Shown in pieces: positions 6,516 to 13,842 of a stretch of 15,953 nt of DNA. The stretch's first letter is position 1; the number at the start of each line of letters is the position of its first letter. This DNA is from Anaerolineae bacterium (GTDB taxonomy: Bacteria; Chloroflexota; Anaerolineae; UBA4142). The translations under genes and the position numbers were made by a program. The notes beneath the pieces are model-generated. The model did not search any database. It was not told the origin of the DNA and was given only the letters and a program-made list of their open reading frames with translations. The DNA is taken from contig JAOACU010000028.1 in assembly GCA_026417715.1 (NCBI GenBank), positions 1-15,953 of the forward strand, in the 5' to 3' direction.

Positions 6516-6658
6516 CACGGCTGGTGCAAAGTCGGTTGTTGGCGACTCGAAGTCGCCGCGACGACTACCCGAAGCCGACCGCCGTCGGCTAAACCAGCCC
6601 GCGTAGGCGGGCTTCGGGTAGTTGTTGCCGTGAATTTATTCGCTTTGCACCAGTCGTG
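6516..6658. repeat. 143-bp composite palindromic (MITE-like) element
   Basis: Outer inverted repeats CACGGCTGGTGCAAAG (6516-6531) and CTTTGCACCAGTCGTG (6643-6658) differ at one position. Inside are a GGCGACT/AGTCGCC hairpin (6541-6557) and a larger stem ACTACCCGAAGC (6564-6575) with GCTTCGGGTAGT (6611-6622). The larger stem encloses two smaller hairpins, GCCGAC/GTCGGC and AGCCCGC/GCGGGCT. There is no coding capacity. It lies between the FHA promoter and the 3' end of rpoD. A short relative is at 1262-1302. It looks like a non-autonomous mobile repeat. Confidence 0.8.
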
Positions 6659-6670
6659 AAGGTCAAGTTT

Positions 6671-8026
6671 CTAACCCAAATAATCCTTCAACTTGCGACT
6701 GCGCAAAGGATGGCGCAACTTGCGCAACGCTTTGGCTTCGATTTGGCGAATGCGTTCGCGCGTCACTTGGAACGCTTGCCCCACTTCTTCCAACGTGCGC
6801 GGTTGACCATCGAGTAAACCAAAACGCATCTCCAACACTTGGCGTTCGCGATCGTTCAAGATTTCCAACACATCGCGCATCTGCTCGCGCAACATTTCGC
6901 GCGATGCCTGATCCGCAGGACCGAGTACGGATTCGTCTTCGATGAAATCGCCGAGCGATGAATTCTCTTCCTGACCGATCGGCATTTCCAACGACATTGG
7001 CTCTTGCGAAATTTTCATAATGCGACGCACCTTGAGCGCGGCACGGCGCAAGTGGCGCGACAACATTGGATCGAGCGGTTCTCCGCGCGCTTGGGCTTCC
7101 AGAATCGCGCGCCGTTCTTCCAGCGGAAGCAAATCCATCTCCAAGGCAATTTCTTCAGCCGTCGGCTCGCGTCCCAGTTCTTGCGTCAAGCGCCGCGAGA
7201 TGCGATTGACCCGATTGATCGTCTCAACCATATGCACGGGGATACGAATCGTGCGCGCTTGATCGGCAATCGCGCGTGTGATGGCTTGGCGAATCCACCA
7301 CGTAGCGTAAGTCGAAAACTTGAAGCCGCGAGAAGGATCGAATCGCTCGACGGCGCGCAATAAACCGATGTTGCCCTCTTGGATCAAATCGAGCAAATTC
7401 ATCCCGCGTCCCATATACCGTTTGGCGATGCTTACCACCAAGCGGAGATTGGCTTCGGCAAGTTTACGACGCGCTGCTTCACCCGCCGCGACCAGGGCTT
7501 TATAGTGTTGTTTCAGTTTGCCACTCAAATCGGAGCGTTGCAGGGCTTGGCGCGCCAATTCACCTTGCTGTACCGTTTCGGCAAGACGTGATTCCTCTTC
7601 GATTGTGAGCAAGGGCACTCGACCAATCTCGCGCAAGTACATTCGCACCGGATCATTCCCCACCTCAAGCGGCACTTCCAAATCTTCTGTGACATCGGTG
7701 GGTTCTTCGGCGCGGCGCGAGAGCAGAAGTAATTTGCCGTCCCCTACAATTTTGATGTGCTTTTCTTCCAACAGGCGTTGCAGGTCTGCCATCAAGTCAG
7801 GGTCTTGATCAATGTCTGGGAAGACAGCACGCACCTGCTCCCAGGTCAATTTCTTACGCGTGCCGGCTTGACGCACCAGACGATCAAGCGCAACGTCCTG
7901 ATCTGGAAGTTCAGCCGTGTGTGGCACCTTTTTGAGCGTCGTGGCTAGTTTGAGCAGAGCGGATTTTGGGGATGCGCGAGTATGCGCGGTCTTTTTAGTT
8001 GAAACCGATTTTTTCTTGGTAGCCAT
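6671..8026 (-). CDS. rpoD: Housekeeping RNA polymerase sigma factor (sigma-70/RpoD/SigA)
   Basis: 451 residues from the ATG at 8026. Longer in-frame starts reach back into dnaG and are rejected; AGGGAA lies just upstream. It directs RNA polymerase to -10/-35 promoters. Order: a Lys-rich N-terminus and a short region 1.1-like segment (about 45-100), region 1.2 (DPVRMYLREIG, 125-135), region 2 (about 187-257, with NLRLVVSIAKRYMGRGMNLL and FKFSTYATWWIRQAI for -10 recognition and melting), region 3 (about 258-345) and region 4 (about 384-445, with the TLEEVGQAFQVTRERIRQIE helix-turn-helix). Compared with E. coli RpoD, region 3 carries about 28 extra residues between EEIALEM and RRIMKISQEP. It lies 7 bases downstream of dnaG, as in the dnaG-rpoD part of the classic macromolecular synthesis operon. 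Confidence 0.96.
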   Translation of the reverse strand: MATKKKSVSTKKTAHTRASPKSALLKLATTLKKVPHTAELPDQDVALDRLVRQAGTRKKLTWEQVRAVFPDIDQDPDLMADLQRLLEEKHIKIVGDGKLLLLSRRAEEPTDVTEDLEVPLEVGNDPVRMYLREIGRVPLLTIEEESRLAETVQQGELARQALQRSDLSGKLKQHYKALVAAGEAARRKLAEANLRLVVSIAKRYMGRGMNLLDLIQEGNIGLLRAVERFDPSRGFKFSTYATWWIRQAITRAIADQARTIRIPVHMVETINRVNRISRRLTQELGREPTAEEIALEMDLLPLEERRAILEAQARGEPLDPMLSRHLRRAALKVRRIMKISQEPMSLEMPIGQEENSSLGDFIEDESVLGPADQASREMLREQMRDVLEILNDRERQVLEMRFGLLDGQPRTLEEVGQAFQVTRERIRQIEAKALRKLRHPLRSRKLKDYLG

Positions 8027-8033
8027 ATGTTCC

Positions 8034-9893
8034 CTAGAACGCGTACGGTCTCGCTCCCATACGCGCTCCCAAGGCTTTTTGATTTTCTGCAATCCGTTTG
8101 AGCAAGAATGCCACGCGTTGGTGTAATTGTTGTTCCTCGAGCGGATCACGCGTTTCATCCTGCTCGCGCAACAAGAGTTCGAGTCGCGTCAACTCTGCCT
8201 TGTCGCGCTCGGCGCGCAAGCGCCGCGCGGTCACTTGAATCTCGCGCGCGAGTTCGGGTTCTTTCAGGTCAGGCAGAGCGCGCTCGGCATCGTTCAAGCG
8301 TTCGTAGAGCGAGTGCAGTGCTTCGGGCAATATCGCGCGAAACGCGTCGCGATCGAACAAGTCCGCCGATTCGGCAAATTCACGCAGAGCCAGATAGAAT
8401 GCGCGCGTTTCGCCGTTCGCAAAATCTTCAGGTTCCAGAAAATTCACGCGCGCCAAATGTTCGGGTGTGTGCAACGCCAGCGTCAAAAAATATTCCTCGC
8501 GCTTGGAAGCAGGCGGCGGCGTTACACGCGCCATATCTTCATCTGAACGAATCACGATCTTTGACTTGGGCTGAGCGATTTGCTGAGCAATCGTAGATTC
8601 TGGCACCTGCACCAAGCGCGCAAGTTTTTGCGTGTAATGTGTGCGCTTGACCTCGTCACCGATTTCACGAATAATCGGCGCAAGGCGTTGCACGGCGAGA
8701 GATTTATCGCGCGCGTTCTGCAAATTCAGGTCTTGTGTAAACGTGCGGAAAAAGAAATCCACCAACGGTTCGGGTTGGGCGGTCAAGGCGCGCCACTGTT
8801 CGGGATCGTCGTGAATCAACTCATCGGGGTCTTTGCCCGCCGGCAACGGGATCACAAACAATTCGGCTGCCAATCGCTCTTCAAAACCGATTAGCCCTGC
8901 GCCCAGTGGCACTGGCACAGTTTTGCGTGCGAGTGCCTCGCGCGCCATTTCCAAGCCGCGTAACGTCGCCGCCTCACCTGCCGCATCAGGATCGAGCGCG
9001 AACGCGTATCGCTTGGTAAGATGTTTGAGCAAGCCGAGTTGTTTTTCAGTGAGCGCAGTACCCAACGACGCGACGACGTTACAAAACCCGGCTTGGTGCG
9101 CGCCGATCACGTCCATATACCCTTCGACGATCACCGCGAGGTTTTGCTGACGAATCGCCTCCTTCGCCAAATCGAGTCCATACAAAGTTGCGCTCTTATC
9201 GAAGAGTGGCGTTTGCGGCGAGTTGAGATACTTGGGTTCGTCGTCGGTGAGCGTGCGCGCGCCAAAGCCAATCACGTGTCCGTTGCGATCGCGAATCGGA
9301 AACATTAGGCGTCCGCGAAAACGATCATAGTGACCGCCCCCACTTTCGCGCGCGATGACGAGTCCTGCCGCTTCGATGTCGCGCACGCTAAAACCCTTGC
9401 CCACCAGAAACGATTTCATCGCCTCCCATTCGTCGAGCGCGTAACCGAGTTGAAAACGCGCGGCAGTATCGGGAGTGACAAAGCGTTTGGCAAGGTACTC
9501 GCGCGCGTGTTGCGCGGCAGGATGATTTTTGAGGAGATAATGGTAATGTGCGGAGGCAGTCGCCAAAATTTCGCGCAGGCGCGCGCGTTCGACATCTTCG
9601 CCAGGAGTGGTGCGTACGAGTTCCACACCCGCGCGTTGCGCCAAGCGACGCAATGCCTCGCCAAAGTCAATGTTCTCCTTCTTCATCAAGAAGGTGAACA
9701 CATCGCCGCCAGTATGGCACGCGCCAAAACAGTACCACCGCCCTTCGTCAGGATACACAACAAACGATGGAGTCTTTTCGTTGTGGAATGGACAGAGCGC
9801 CTTCCAATTGCGCCCGGCTTTTTTTAAGGTCACATATTGTCCGATGACATCAAGAATATCAATTTTGGCTTTGACGTCATCTACTACCGACAT
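8034..9893 (-). CDS. dnaG: DNA primase DnaG
   Basis: 619 residues, normal length. It makes RNA primers at the replication fork. The ATG at 9893 has GAGGA seven bases upstream. The N-terminal CHC2 zinc domain is seen as CPFHNEKTPSF (C34, H37) and CFGACHTGGD (C55, C59). The last pair is C-x3-C rather than the usual C-x2-C. The catalytic core follows with YDRFRGRLMFPI (189-200) and the TOPRIM domain: IVEGYMD (E257, D261) and ALDPDAAGEA (D301, D303), the metal-binding acids. The rest (about 430-619) is helical and presumably the DnaB-binding domain. The stop codon is 7 bases from the rpoD start, so both are translated from one transcript. A promoter is proposed at 9995-10023. Confidence 0.96.
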   Translation of the reverse strand: MSVVDDVKAKIDILDVIGQYVTLKKAGRNWKALCPFHNEKTPSFVVYPDEGRWYCFGACHTGGDVFTFLMKKENIDFGEALRRLAQRAGVELVRTTPGEDVERARLREILATASAHYHYLLKNHPAAQHAREYLAKRFVTPDTAARFQLGYALDEWEAMKSFLVGKGFSVRDIEAAGLVIARESGGGHYDRFRGRLMFPIRDRNGHVIGFGARTLTDDEPKYLNSPQTPLFDKSATLYGLDLAKEAIRQQNLAVIVEGYMDVIGAHQAGFCNVVASLGTALTEKQLGLLKHLTKRYAFALDPDAAGEAATLRGLEMAREALARKTVPVPLGAGLIGFEERLAAELFVIPLPAGKDPDELIHDDPEQWRALTAQPEPLVDFFFRTFTQDLNLQNARDKSLAVQRLAPIIREIGDEVKRTHYTQKLARLVQVPESTIAQQIAQPKSKIVIRSDEDMARVTPPPASKREEYFLTLALHTPEHLARVNFLEPEDFANGETRAFYLALREFAESADLFDRDAFRAILPEALHSLYERLNDAERALPDLKEPELAREIQVTARRLRAERDKAELTRLELLLREQDETRDPLEEQQLHQRVAFLLKRIAENQKALGARMGARPYAF

Positions 9894-9934
9894 TGCGATT
9901 CCTCAAAACAACTATTGCCAGAGTTTTTTCGCTG

Positions 9935-9959
9935 TGTGCCCTGTGTTCTCTATGGCACA
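9935..9959. repeat. Small inverted repeat in the dnaG leader
   Basis: TGTGCC (9935-9940) pairs with GGCACA (9954-9959) around CTGTGTTCTCTAT. The wording CTGTGTTCTCTATGGC resembles a dispersed intergenic repeat seen in many bacterial genomes. It would lie in the dnaG 5' leader. No clear function is visible. Confidence 0.45.
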
Positions 9960-9994
9960 AAAAAATAAAAACTGCCGCGCGCGTGCGCGGCAGT
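9959..9994 (-). terminator. Intrinsic terminator of the ABC transporter unit
   Basis: On the minus strand the perfect 10-bp stem ACTGCCGCGC (9994-9985) and GCGCGGCAGT (9980-9971), with a 4-base loop, is followed by a T-rich run with a single A (9970-9959). It lies 88 bases past the stop of the permease gene, on the same strand and upstream of dnaG, so it separates the two units. Confidence 0.9.
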
Positions 9995-10023
9995 ATATTG
10001 TCACAACTTGATGAGAATGTCAA
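9995..10023 (-). promoter_or_regulatory. Candidate dnaG-rpoD promoter overlapping the upstream terminator
   Basis: On the minus strand a perfect TTGACA (10023-10018) is followed after 17 bases by CAATAT (10000-9995), a weak -10 with three matches. The predicted start site, near 9988, falls inside the first arm of the terminator hairpin. Confidence 0.5.
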
Positions 10024-10082
10024 ATGCCCAAGTTCTTTGAAATTATTTCGTTCCAAAGAACACGAGAAAAATTCGTGAATCT

Positions 10083-11018
10083 TCACAACGAACGAATCTC
10101 TTGCGTCATAAAACGAATGTAAGCAATCGCAAAGCAAACAGCGGTGAGTGCCACTAGTCCCGTCACTTGGGGCCAGAGAAGCACCAGACTCTCGTGCAGT
10201 GGTAACGGATTCGGCAACATTCCAATCAAATCGCGCACGAGAATCGGACCGAGTGTGCGCACCTTAGGCATCAAGAGCGCGACTGTCGCTTCTTGGAACA
10301 AGGTGCTCGGTGCAAGACGCGCCAGATTCTGCCGCCACGCTTCCCATTCCAGCATCGCTTGCGGATCGAAGAGCATATCCACCGTGACGAACATATTCGC
10401 GAGCGCGTCGGTAATCATCGTCACAAAGAAGGTGAAGAAAATCCACGCGGCGATGCCTGCAAGCGCGGCGGTGGTCGTCTGTCGAAACAGCACCGAGAAC
10501 ATCGTCGCGAGCGCGACCCAAAAGCCCACGTAGAGAATGCAAACGATGAGAAAGCCAAGCACACGCCCCAACTCTTCGGGCGAAGGTAAGACGGCGATGA
10601 TGAGAATGCCGAGCGCGGAAACGATGACGAAAATGCTTGCCAGCATAATCGCAACGGTGACAAGCGCGGCAAGAAACTTGCCGTTGATGACCGCATCGCG
10701 ATAAATCGGTTGCGCGAGCAAACGACTGAGCGTACCGCGATTTTGCTCACCGTTGATCGTATCGAACGCGAGCGCGAGTCCTACGAGCGGACCCAAGAAC
10801 GAGATGAACGTGATAAAGGTCGGCAAGGGACCGCTGGCAGTAGTGAACAGAAGCAAGAACGCGTTCTTGGCATCCGAGATTTCCGCGCGAATGGACTGCG
10901 CCGCCACATACACCGATGACAAACCTGCCAGACAAATCAAAATAGCAAGGATGATGAAACGACGACTACCGAGATGATCAGCAAGTTCTTTGCGATACAC
11001 TGCTAACAAACCGTGCAT
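10083..11018 (-). CDS. ABC-2 type transporter permease
   Basis: 311 residues. The start is fixed by TCACCTCC on the plus strand (11023-11030), which is GGAGGTGA on the coding strand, ahead of the ATG at 11018. The protein begins LLAVYRKELADHLGSRRF, the amphipathic entry helix typical of ABC-2/NosY-like permeases, then shows about six hydrophobic segments: near 20-40, 60-85, 110-140, 150-175, 180-205 and the C-terminal 285-305. The motif INGEQNRGTLSRLLAQPIYR (88-107) is the usual ABC-2 coupling region that touches the ATPase. It is the third gene of the NEW3-ATPase-permease unit and ends before the terminator at 9959-9994. It probably exports a substrate or acts on a membrane component; nothing here names the cargo. 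Confidence 0.92.
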   Translation of the reverse strand: MHGLLAVYRKELADHLGSRRFIILAILICLAGLSSVYVAAQSIRAEISDAKNAFLLLFTTASGPLPTFITFISFLGPLVGLALAFDTINGEQNRGTLSRLLAQPIYRDAVINGKFLAALVTVAIMLASIFVIVSALGILIIAVLPSPEELGRVLGFLIVCILYVGFWVALATMFSVLFRQTTTAALAGIAAWIFFTFFVTMITDALANMFVTVDMLFDPQAMLEWEAWRQNLARLAPSTLFQEATVALLMPKVRTLGPILVRDLIGMLPNPLPLHESLVLLWPQVTGLVALTAVCFAIAYIRFMTQEIRSL

Positions 11019-11041
11019 AGCGTCACCTCCCAGTGGTTATT

Positions 11042-11100
11042 CGCGAAAGGACGCGAAAGAGCGCGAAAGGACGCGAAAGGACGCGAAAGGGCGCGAAACG
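11042..11100. repeat. 10-bp tandem repeat, six units
   Basis: Six consecutive units of CGCGAAAGGA with small changes (CGCGAAAGAG and CGCGAAAGGG occur, and the last is a partial CGCGAAACG). The array lies between the ATPase and permease genes and ends 12 bases before the permease ribosome site, so it would be transcribed in their shared mRNA. Confidence 0.9.
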
Positions 11101-11164
11101 TAGAGCGACCCTATGTGGTCGCATACACAGGGCAACGTTTGGCAATCTGCGTCAACGAAATGTG

Positions 11165-11206
11165 CAACGAATAAATGAATTGTGCCACCCATTCGTTTAT
11201 TCGTTG
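11165..11206. repeat. Inverted repeat after the ABC ATPase gene
   Basis: CAACGAATAAATGAAT (11165-11180) and ATTCGTTTATTCGTTG (11191-11206) pair at 15 of 16 positions around a 10-base loop. It lies 18 bases past the ATPase stop codon. There is no good T-run on the minus strand, so it may stabilise mRNA ends or be a dispersed repeat. It does not clearly terminate transcription before the permease. Confidence 0.75.
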
Positions 11207-11224
11207 TGTATTCGTTGAGGCAGT

Positions 11225-12196
11225 CTAGTTCTGAAAGTACTTGAGGTAAATTTCCTCCAACCCGTAATCACGTTCGCGCAGGTGATAGAGCGACCAACCG
11301 CGCGACGCAATGGCGCGCGCGATTTCAGGACGCACCTCGCTCGTCGCGCGCACAAGCCAATATGCCGTATCCTGTTCCACGCTCACCACGCCCTTGATTT
11401 GCTTGAGGACGTTCACCAGTTCTTCACCGCGCGGTTCAGCGTACACTTCGAGCGTACGCATTCCACCCGCTAGTTGCTCGGCGAGTTGCGCGATCGTCCC
11501 CTGCGCGATCATCTTGCCCTTGACAAAGATGCCGACGCGCGTGCAGATGCGTTGCACTTGTTGCAATTGATGCGACGACAAAAGCACCGTGAGATTTTCT
11601 TCGCGCGTCATTGCCAAAATCAAATCGAGGAGTTGATTGACCGCTTCGGGGTCCAAGCCCAATGTTGGTTCATCGAGCACGACGACGCGCGGTTTCTTGA
11701 CTAGCACATCGGCAATGCCGAGACGTTGACGCATCCCGTGCGAAAATTCGCGCACGGGTCTATCGGCCACATCGGCCAGCCCCACGCGTTCGAGTGCGTA
11801 GGCGATGCGTCGTTTGGCTTCGGCAAGTGGTAGCGCGTTCAGGTCAGCGGTGTATTGCAAATTTTCGCGCGCCGATAAATCATCGTACATCGCCACGTGT
11901 TCAGGGAGATAACCGACCACGCGCTTGACCTCGATCGGTTGGCGCACCGGGTCATAGCCGAGCACGCGCACCGTACCCGATGTTGGTTCAGTGAGACCCA
12001 TCAGCATCAAAATCGTCGTTGTTTTGCCCGCGCCGTTGGGACCGAGCAAGCCAAAGATTTCACCTTGCTCGATGCGCAAGTTCAACTGATCCACTGCCAC
12101 GAGATTGCCATAGCGTTTGGTCAAGTCGCGCGTTTCGATGATGGTAGTGGTATCCGTGTTGGGCGTGGGTGATGATTGCTTCGATTGATTCGACAT
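11225..12196 (-). CDS. ABC transporter ATP-binding protein
   Basis: 323 residues from the ATG at 12196, which has GGGAGGTG about 8 bases upstream. A longer in-frame start at 12346 would overlap the NEW3 gene and lacks this site. All ATPase motifs are present: Walker A GPNGAGKTT (52-60), Q-loop region GYLPEHVAMYDDLS (95-108), signature FSHGMRQRLG (151-160), Walker B VVVLDEPTLGLDP (171-183) and the H-loop SSHQ (H209). The domain type is that of DrrA/NosF-like importers and exporters paired with ABC-2 permeases, and a C-terminal accessory part (about 240-323) ends with LEEIYLKYFQ. It drives the permease encoded 206 bases downstream on the same strand. Cytoplasmic, membrane-associated. The cargo is unknown. 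Confidence 0.95.
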   Translation of the reverse strand: MSNQSKQSSPTPNTDTTTIIETRDLTKRYGNLVAVDQLNLRIEQGEIFGLLGPNGAGKTTTILMLMGLTEPTSGTVRVLGYDPVRQPIEVKRVVGYLPEHVAMYDDLSARENLQYTADLNALPLAEAKRRIAYALERVGLADVADRPVREFSHGMRQRLGIADVLVKKPRVVVLDEPTLGLDPEAVNQLLDLILAMTREENLTVLLSSHQLQQVQRICTRVGIFVKGKMIAQGTIAQLAEQLAGGMRTLEVYAEPRGEELVNVLKQIKGVVSVEQDTAYWLVRATSEVRPEIARAIASRGWSLYHLRERDYGLEEIYLKYFQN

Positions 12197-12221
12197 CGTC
12201 AACACCTCCCTCACCCCACTT

Positions 12222-12265
12222 GCCGATGTGCTCCCCTTCGGCATTGCGAAGGAGAGGACATCGGC
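12222..12265. repeat. Imperfect hairpin between the NEW3 and ATPase genes
   Basis: GCCGATGT (12222-12229) pairs with ACATCGGC (12258-12265), with further pairing of CTTCG and CGAAG inside. It fills most of the 88-base gap inside the operon and could tune mRNA stability or expression of the second gene. There is no T-run, so it is not a clear terminator. Confidence 0.6.
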
Positions 12266-12284
12266 GACTGGGGAACGCGCGCGA

Positions 12285-13445
12285 TTAACGACGACTAAAG
12301 CGCGCAAAGACAAAGGCGAGCCCCAGCACCACCAGGGCGATGGCACCGACGGCTGCCAAGCCCCAGGTTGTGGGTGTTTCGACGGTCACGCGAATCTCTT
12401 TGCTCTCCGATGCTTGATTGCCCGACGCGCTGATGGTCACCATATAATCGCCCGCGAGCGCGCGATTCGATGGTTTGATCGTCGCATTCACTTCTTTGGT
12501 TTCGCCAACGGCTAACGTATCGAGTTTGTCAGGATCGAAGGTGACTTCCCAGCCATCGGGTTTGAAGGACGAGAAGGTGACGTTTTGCAACGGTGCTGTG
12601 CCGGTGTTGCGTAGCACCAGCGTCATCTTGCTCGGCGAATCCACGCTGACGCGCGTGTTCAGTTGTCCTGTGGCGGTGTTCAAACTGAGCGACGGTGTGC
12701 CGACAATCGTAATCGTGAGTGGCACTTCGACGCGATCATTGTCCGCAATCGCGCGCACGACGAATTTGTAATCGCCGGCTTCCACACGACGCGGTGCCGT
12801 AATGTCTACGTTAATTGTTTGCGATGCGCCACCCTTCAGAGGTAGCGACGAAATTTGGCGCGATTCGTACCCTGGACGGAAAACGATTTCCCAATCCTTG
12901 GGTGAAGTCGCTTCAAAGTTCACCGTGCGTTCGTTGTCGGCTTGATTTGCCAAGTCAAAGCGGAAGTTGAATGTGTTGCCCGGTTGTCCGCGTACACTCG
13001 GATAATCGGTGGTGAATTTCAAGCCGCCTTTGCCTGTCTTTTCCCTCACCACCACAACGAGTTTCAAATCCCTAAGTTGCACGCGGTCTTGGTTGGTGGC
13101 TTTGACCGTGAAGGTGTACTCACCCGCGGTCACATTTTCGGGTGGCTTGACTTGCAATTCAAACGAAAGCGACTTGTCAGGTTCGACCATCACGCGGCGT
13201 ACGGTGTAGCCGCTTTTGCGGAATGTGGTTTCCCAGTTGGCAGGACCTTCCACTTTGAGTTCGATGTCTTGCCATGTGTTAGTCTTGTTGGACAGTTCAA
13301 GGTCGAAAGACACCGATAGGCCCTTGTCCTGCACGACGGTTGGATACGCTGTCCACAAGACGACGTTGGGACTCTGGGCTGAAACAGATGCAGGGAGCGA
13401 AATGACTAGAGCCGAAAACAGAAGAGTCAACAGCAAACGTTTCAT
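12285..13445 (-). CDS. Membrane-anchored extracellular protein with NEW3-type repeats
   Basis: 386 residues. The ATG at 13445 has GGAGGTGA just upstream. There is a clear signal peptide (1-23, MKRLLLTLLF then a hydrophobic core and VSA cleavage site) and a C-terminal membrane segment (about 361-380) ending in FARFSRR, so most of the chain is outside the cell. Three beta-rich repeats of roughly 100 residues each contain the same closing motif: AGEYTFTVKA (107-116), AGDYKFVVRA (223-232) and AGDYMVTISA (331-340). Each is preceded by a W-containing segment (NWETTF, DWEIVF, GWEVTF). This is the pattern of NEW3 (NPCBM-associated) domains, as in COG1470 membrane proteins. It is the first gene of the ABC unit, so it probably assists that transporter or presents a cell-surface scaffold. 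The ligand is unknown. Confidence 0.88.
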   Translation of the reverse strand: MKRLLLTLLFSALVISLPASVSAQSPNVVLWTAYPTVVQDKGLSVSFDLELSNKTNTWQDIELKVEGPANWETTFRKSGYTVRRVMVEPDKSLSFELQVKPPENVTAGEYTFTVKATNQDRVQLRDLKLVVVVREKTGKGGLKFTTDYPSVRGQPGNTFNFRFDLANQADNERTVNFEATSPKDWEIVFRPGYESRQISSLPLKGGASQTINVDITAPRRVEAGDYKFVVRAIADNDRVEVPLTITIVGTPSLSLNTATGQLNTRVSVDSPSKMTLVLRNTGTAPLQNVTFSSFKPDGWEVTFDPDKLDTLAVGETKEVNATIKPSNRALAGDYMVTISASGNQASESKEIRVTVETPTTWGLAAVGAIALVVLGLAFVFARFSRR

Positions 13446-13545
13446 CTTTCACCTCCGCGAATTTATGGCGCTGACGGGCGCACGCGCTTTGCGCACTAGG
13501 GTATTTTGGCGGTTTGCATTAGACGAAAATTAACGTTGTGCTAGA

Positions 13546-13574
13546 AATATGCTAGAATTTTGCACAGTTGCCAA
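13546..13574 (-). promoter_or_regulatory. Promoter of the NEW3-ABC unit with overlapping direct repeats
   Basis: On the minus strand TTGGCA (13574-13569) and CATATT (13551-13546) are 17 bases apart (one and two mismatches to consensus). Transcription would start near 13538, giving a leader of about 93 bases. Two exact TTCTAGCA copies (13557-13550 and 13546-13539), 11 bases apart, flank and overlap the -10 box and look like an operator. Confidence 0.6.
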
Positions 13575-13709
13575 ATTTTGCCGCTATCGGGTTAGTGTGC
13601 AATATTGCACTGATGAACAGGCGGCTTTGGATGATCGCAGCAGCGGCTTGGTCGCCAACCACCAACGTTGCACCGACCCTGACAAATATTTCTGCGTCAC
13701 TCAGACGTA
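13575..13709. other. Intergenic stretch with no recognised feature
   Basis: Part of the 621-base gap between the NEW3 gene and the last gene. I see no gene, RNA or terminator here. A start-less minus-strand frame runs from about 13740 to 13554 but resembles nothing I know and has no ribosome site. Confidence 0.4.
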
Positions 13710-13819
13710 ATTCACTTCGCTCTTGAGTAGAAAACGGTAAATGGCTTGTTCAGACCTCACAGGTCTCGGAGACCTGTGAGGTCTGGAAACCTATTTCTAC
13801 CCAAGAGCGATTCACTTCG
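13710..13819. repeat. Nested inverted-repeat element bounded by 10-bp direct repeats
   Basis: CGCTCTTGAGTAGAAA (13718-13733) and TTTCTACCCAAGAGCG (13794-13809) pair at 15 of 16 positions and enclose the smaller palindrome at 13751-13785. The direct repeat ATTCACTTCG occurs at 13710-13719 and 13810-13819, overlapping or abutting the inverted repeats, as a target duplication might. The element has no coding capacity. Confidence 0.75.
13751..13785. repeat. Second copy of the GACCTCACAGGTC palindrome
   Basis: CAGACCTCACAGGTC (13751-13765) pairs perfectly with GACCTGTGAGGTCTG (13771-13785) around TCGGA. The arms match the copy at 5920-5952; only the loop differs. This copy sits at the centre of the nested element at 13710-13819. 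Confidence 0.88.
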
Positions 13820-13842
13820 GCGTAACAGCATCAGTGGGCGGC

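Noticed and set aside
8027..8158. Longer N-terminus for RpoD
   Set aside because: It would overlap the end of dnaG by over 100 bases and has no matching sigma sequence; the ATG at 8026 fits the 7-base operon spacing.
11042..11100. CRISPR or origin iteron array
   Set aside because: Units are 10 bp with no spacers, and no DnaA boxes or replication genes adjoin it.
12197..12346. Longer N-terminus for the ABC ATPase
   Set aside because: It overlaps the NEW3 gene and would read through the hairpin, while ATG 12196 has a strong ribosome site.
13554..13740. Start-less minus-strand frame of about 63 codons
   Set aside because: It has no start codon with a ribosome site, overlaps the ABC unit promoter and part of the nested repeat, and resembles no protein.
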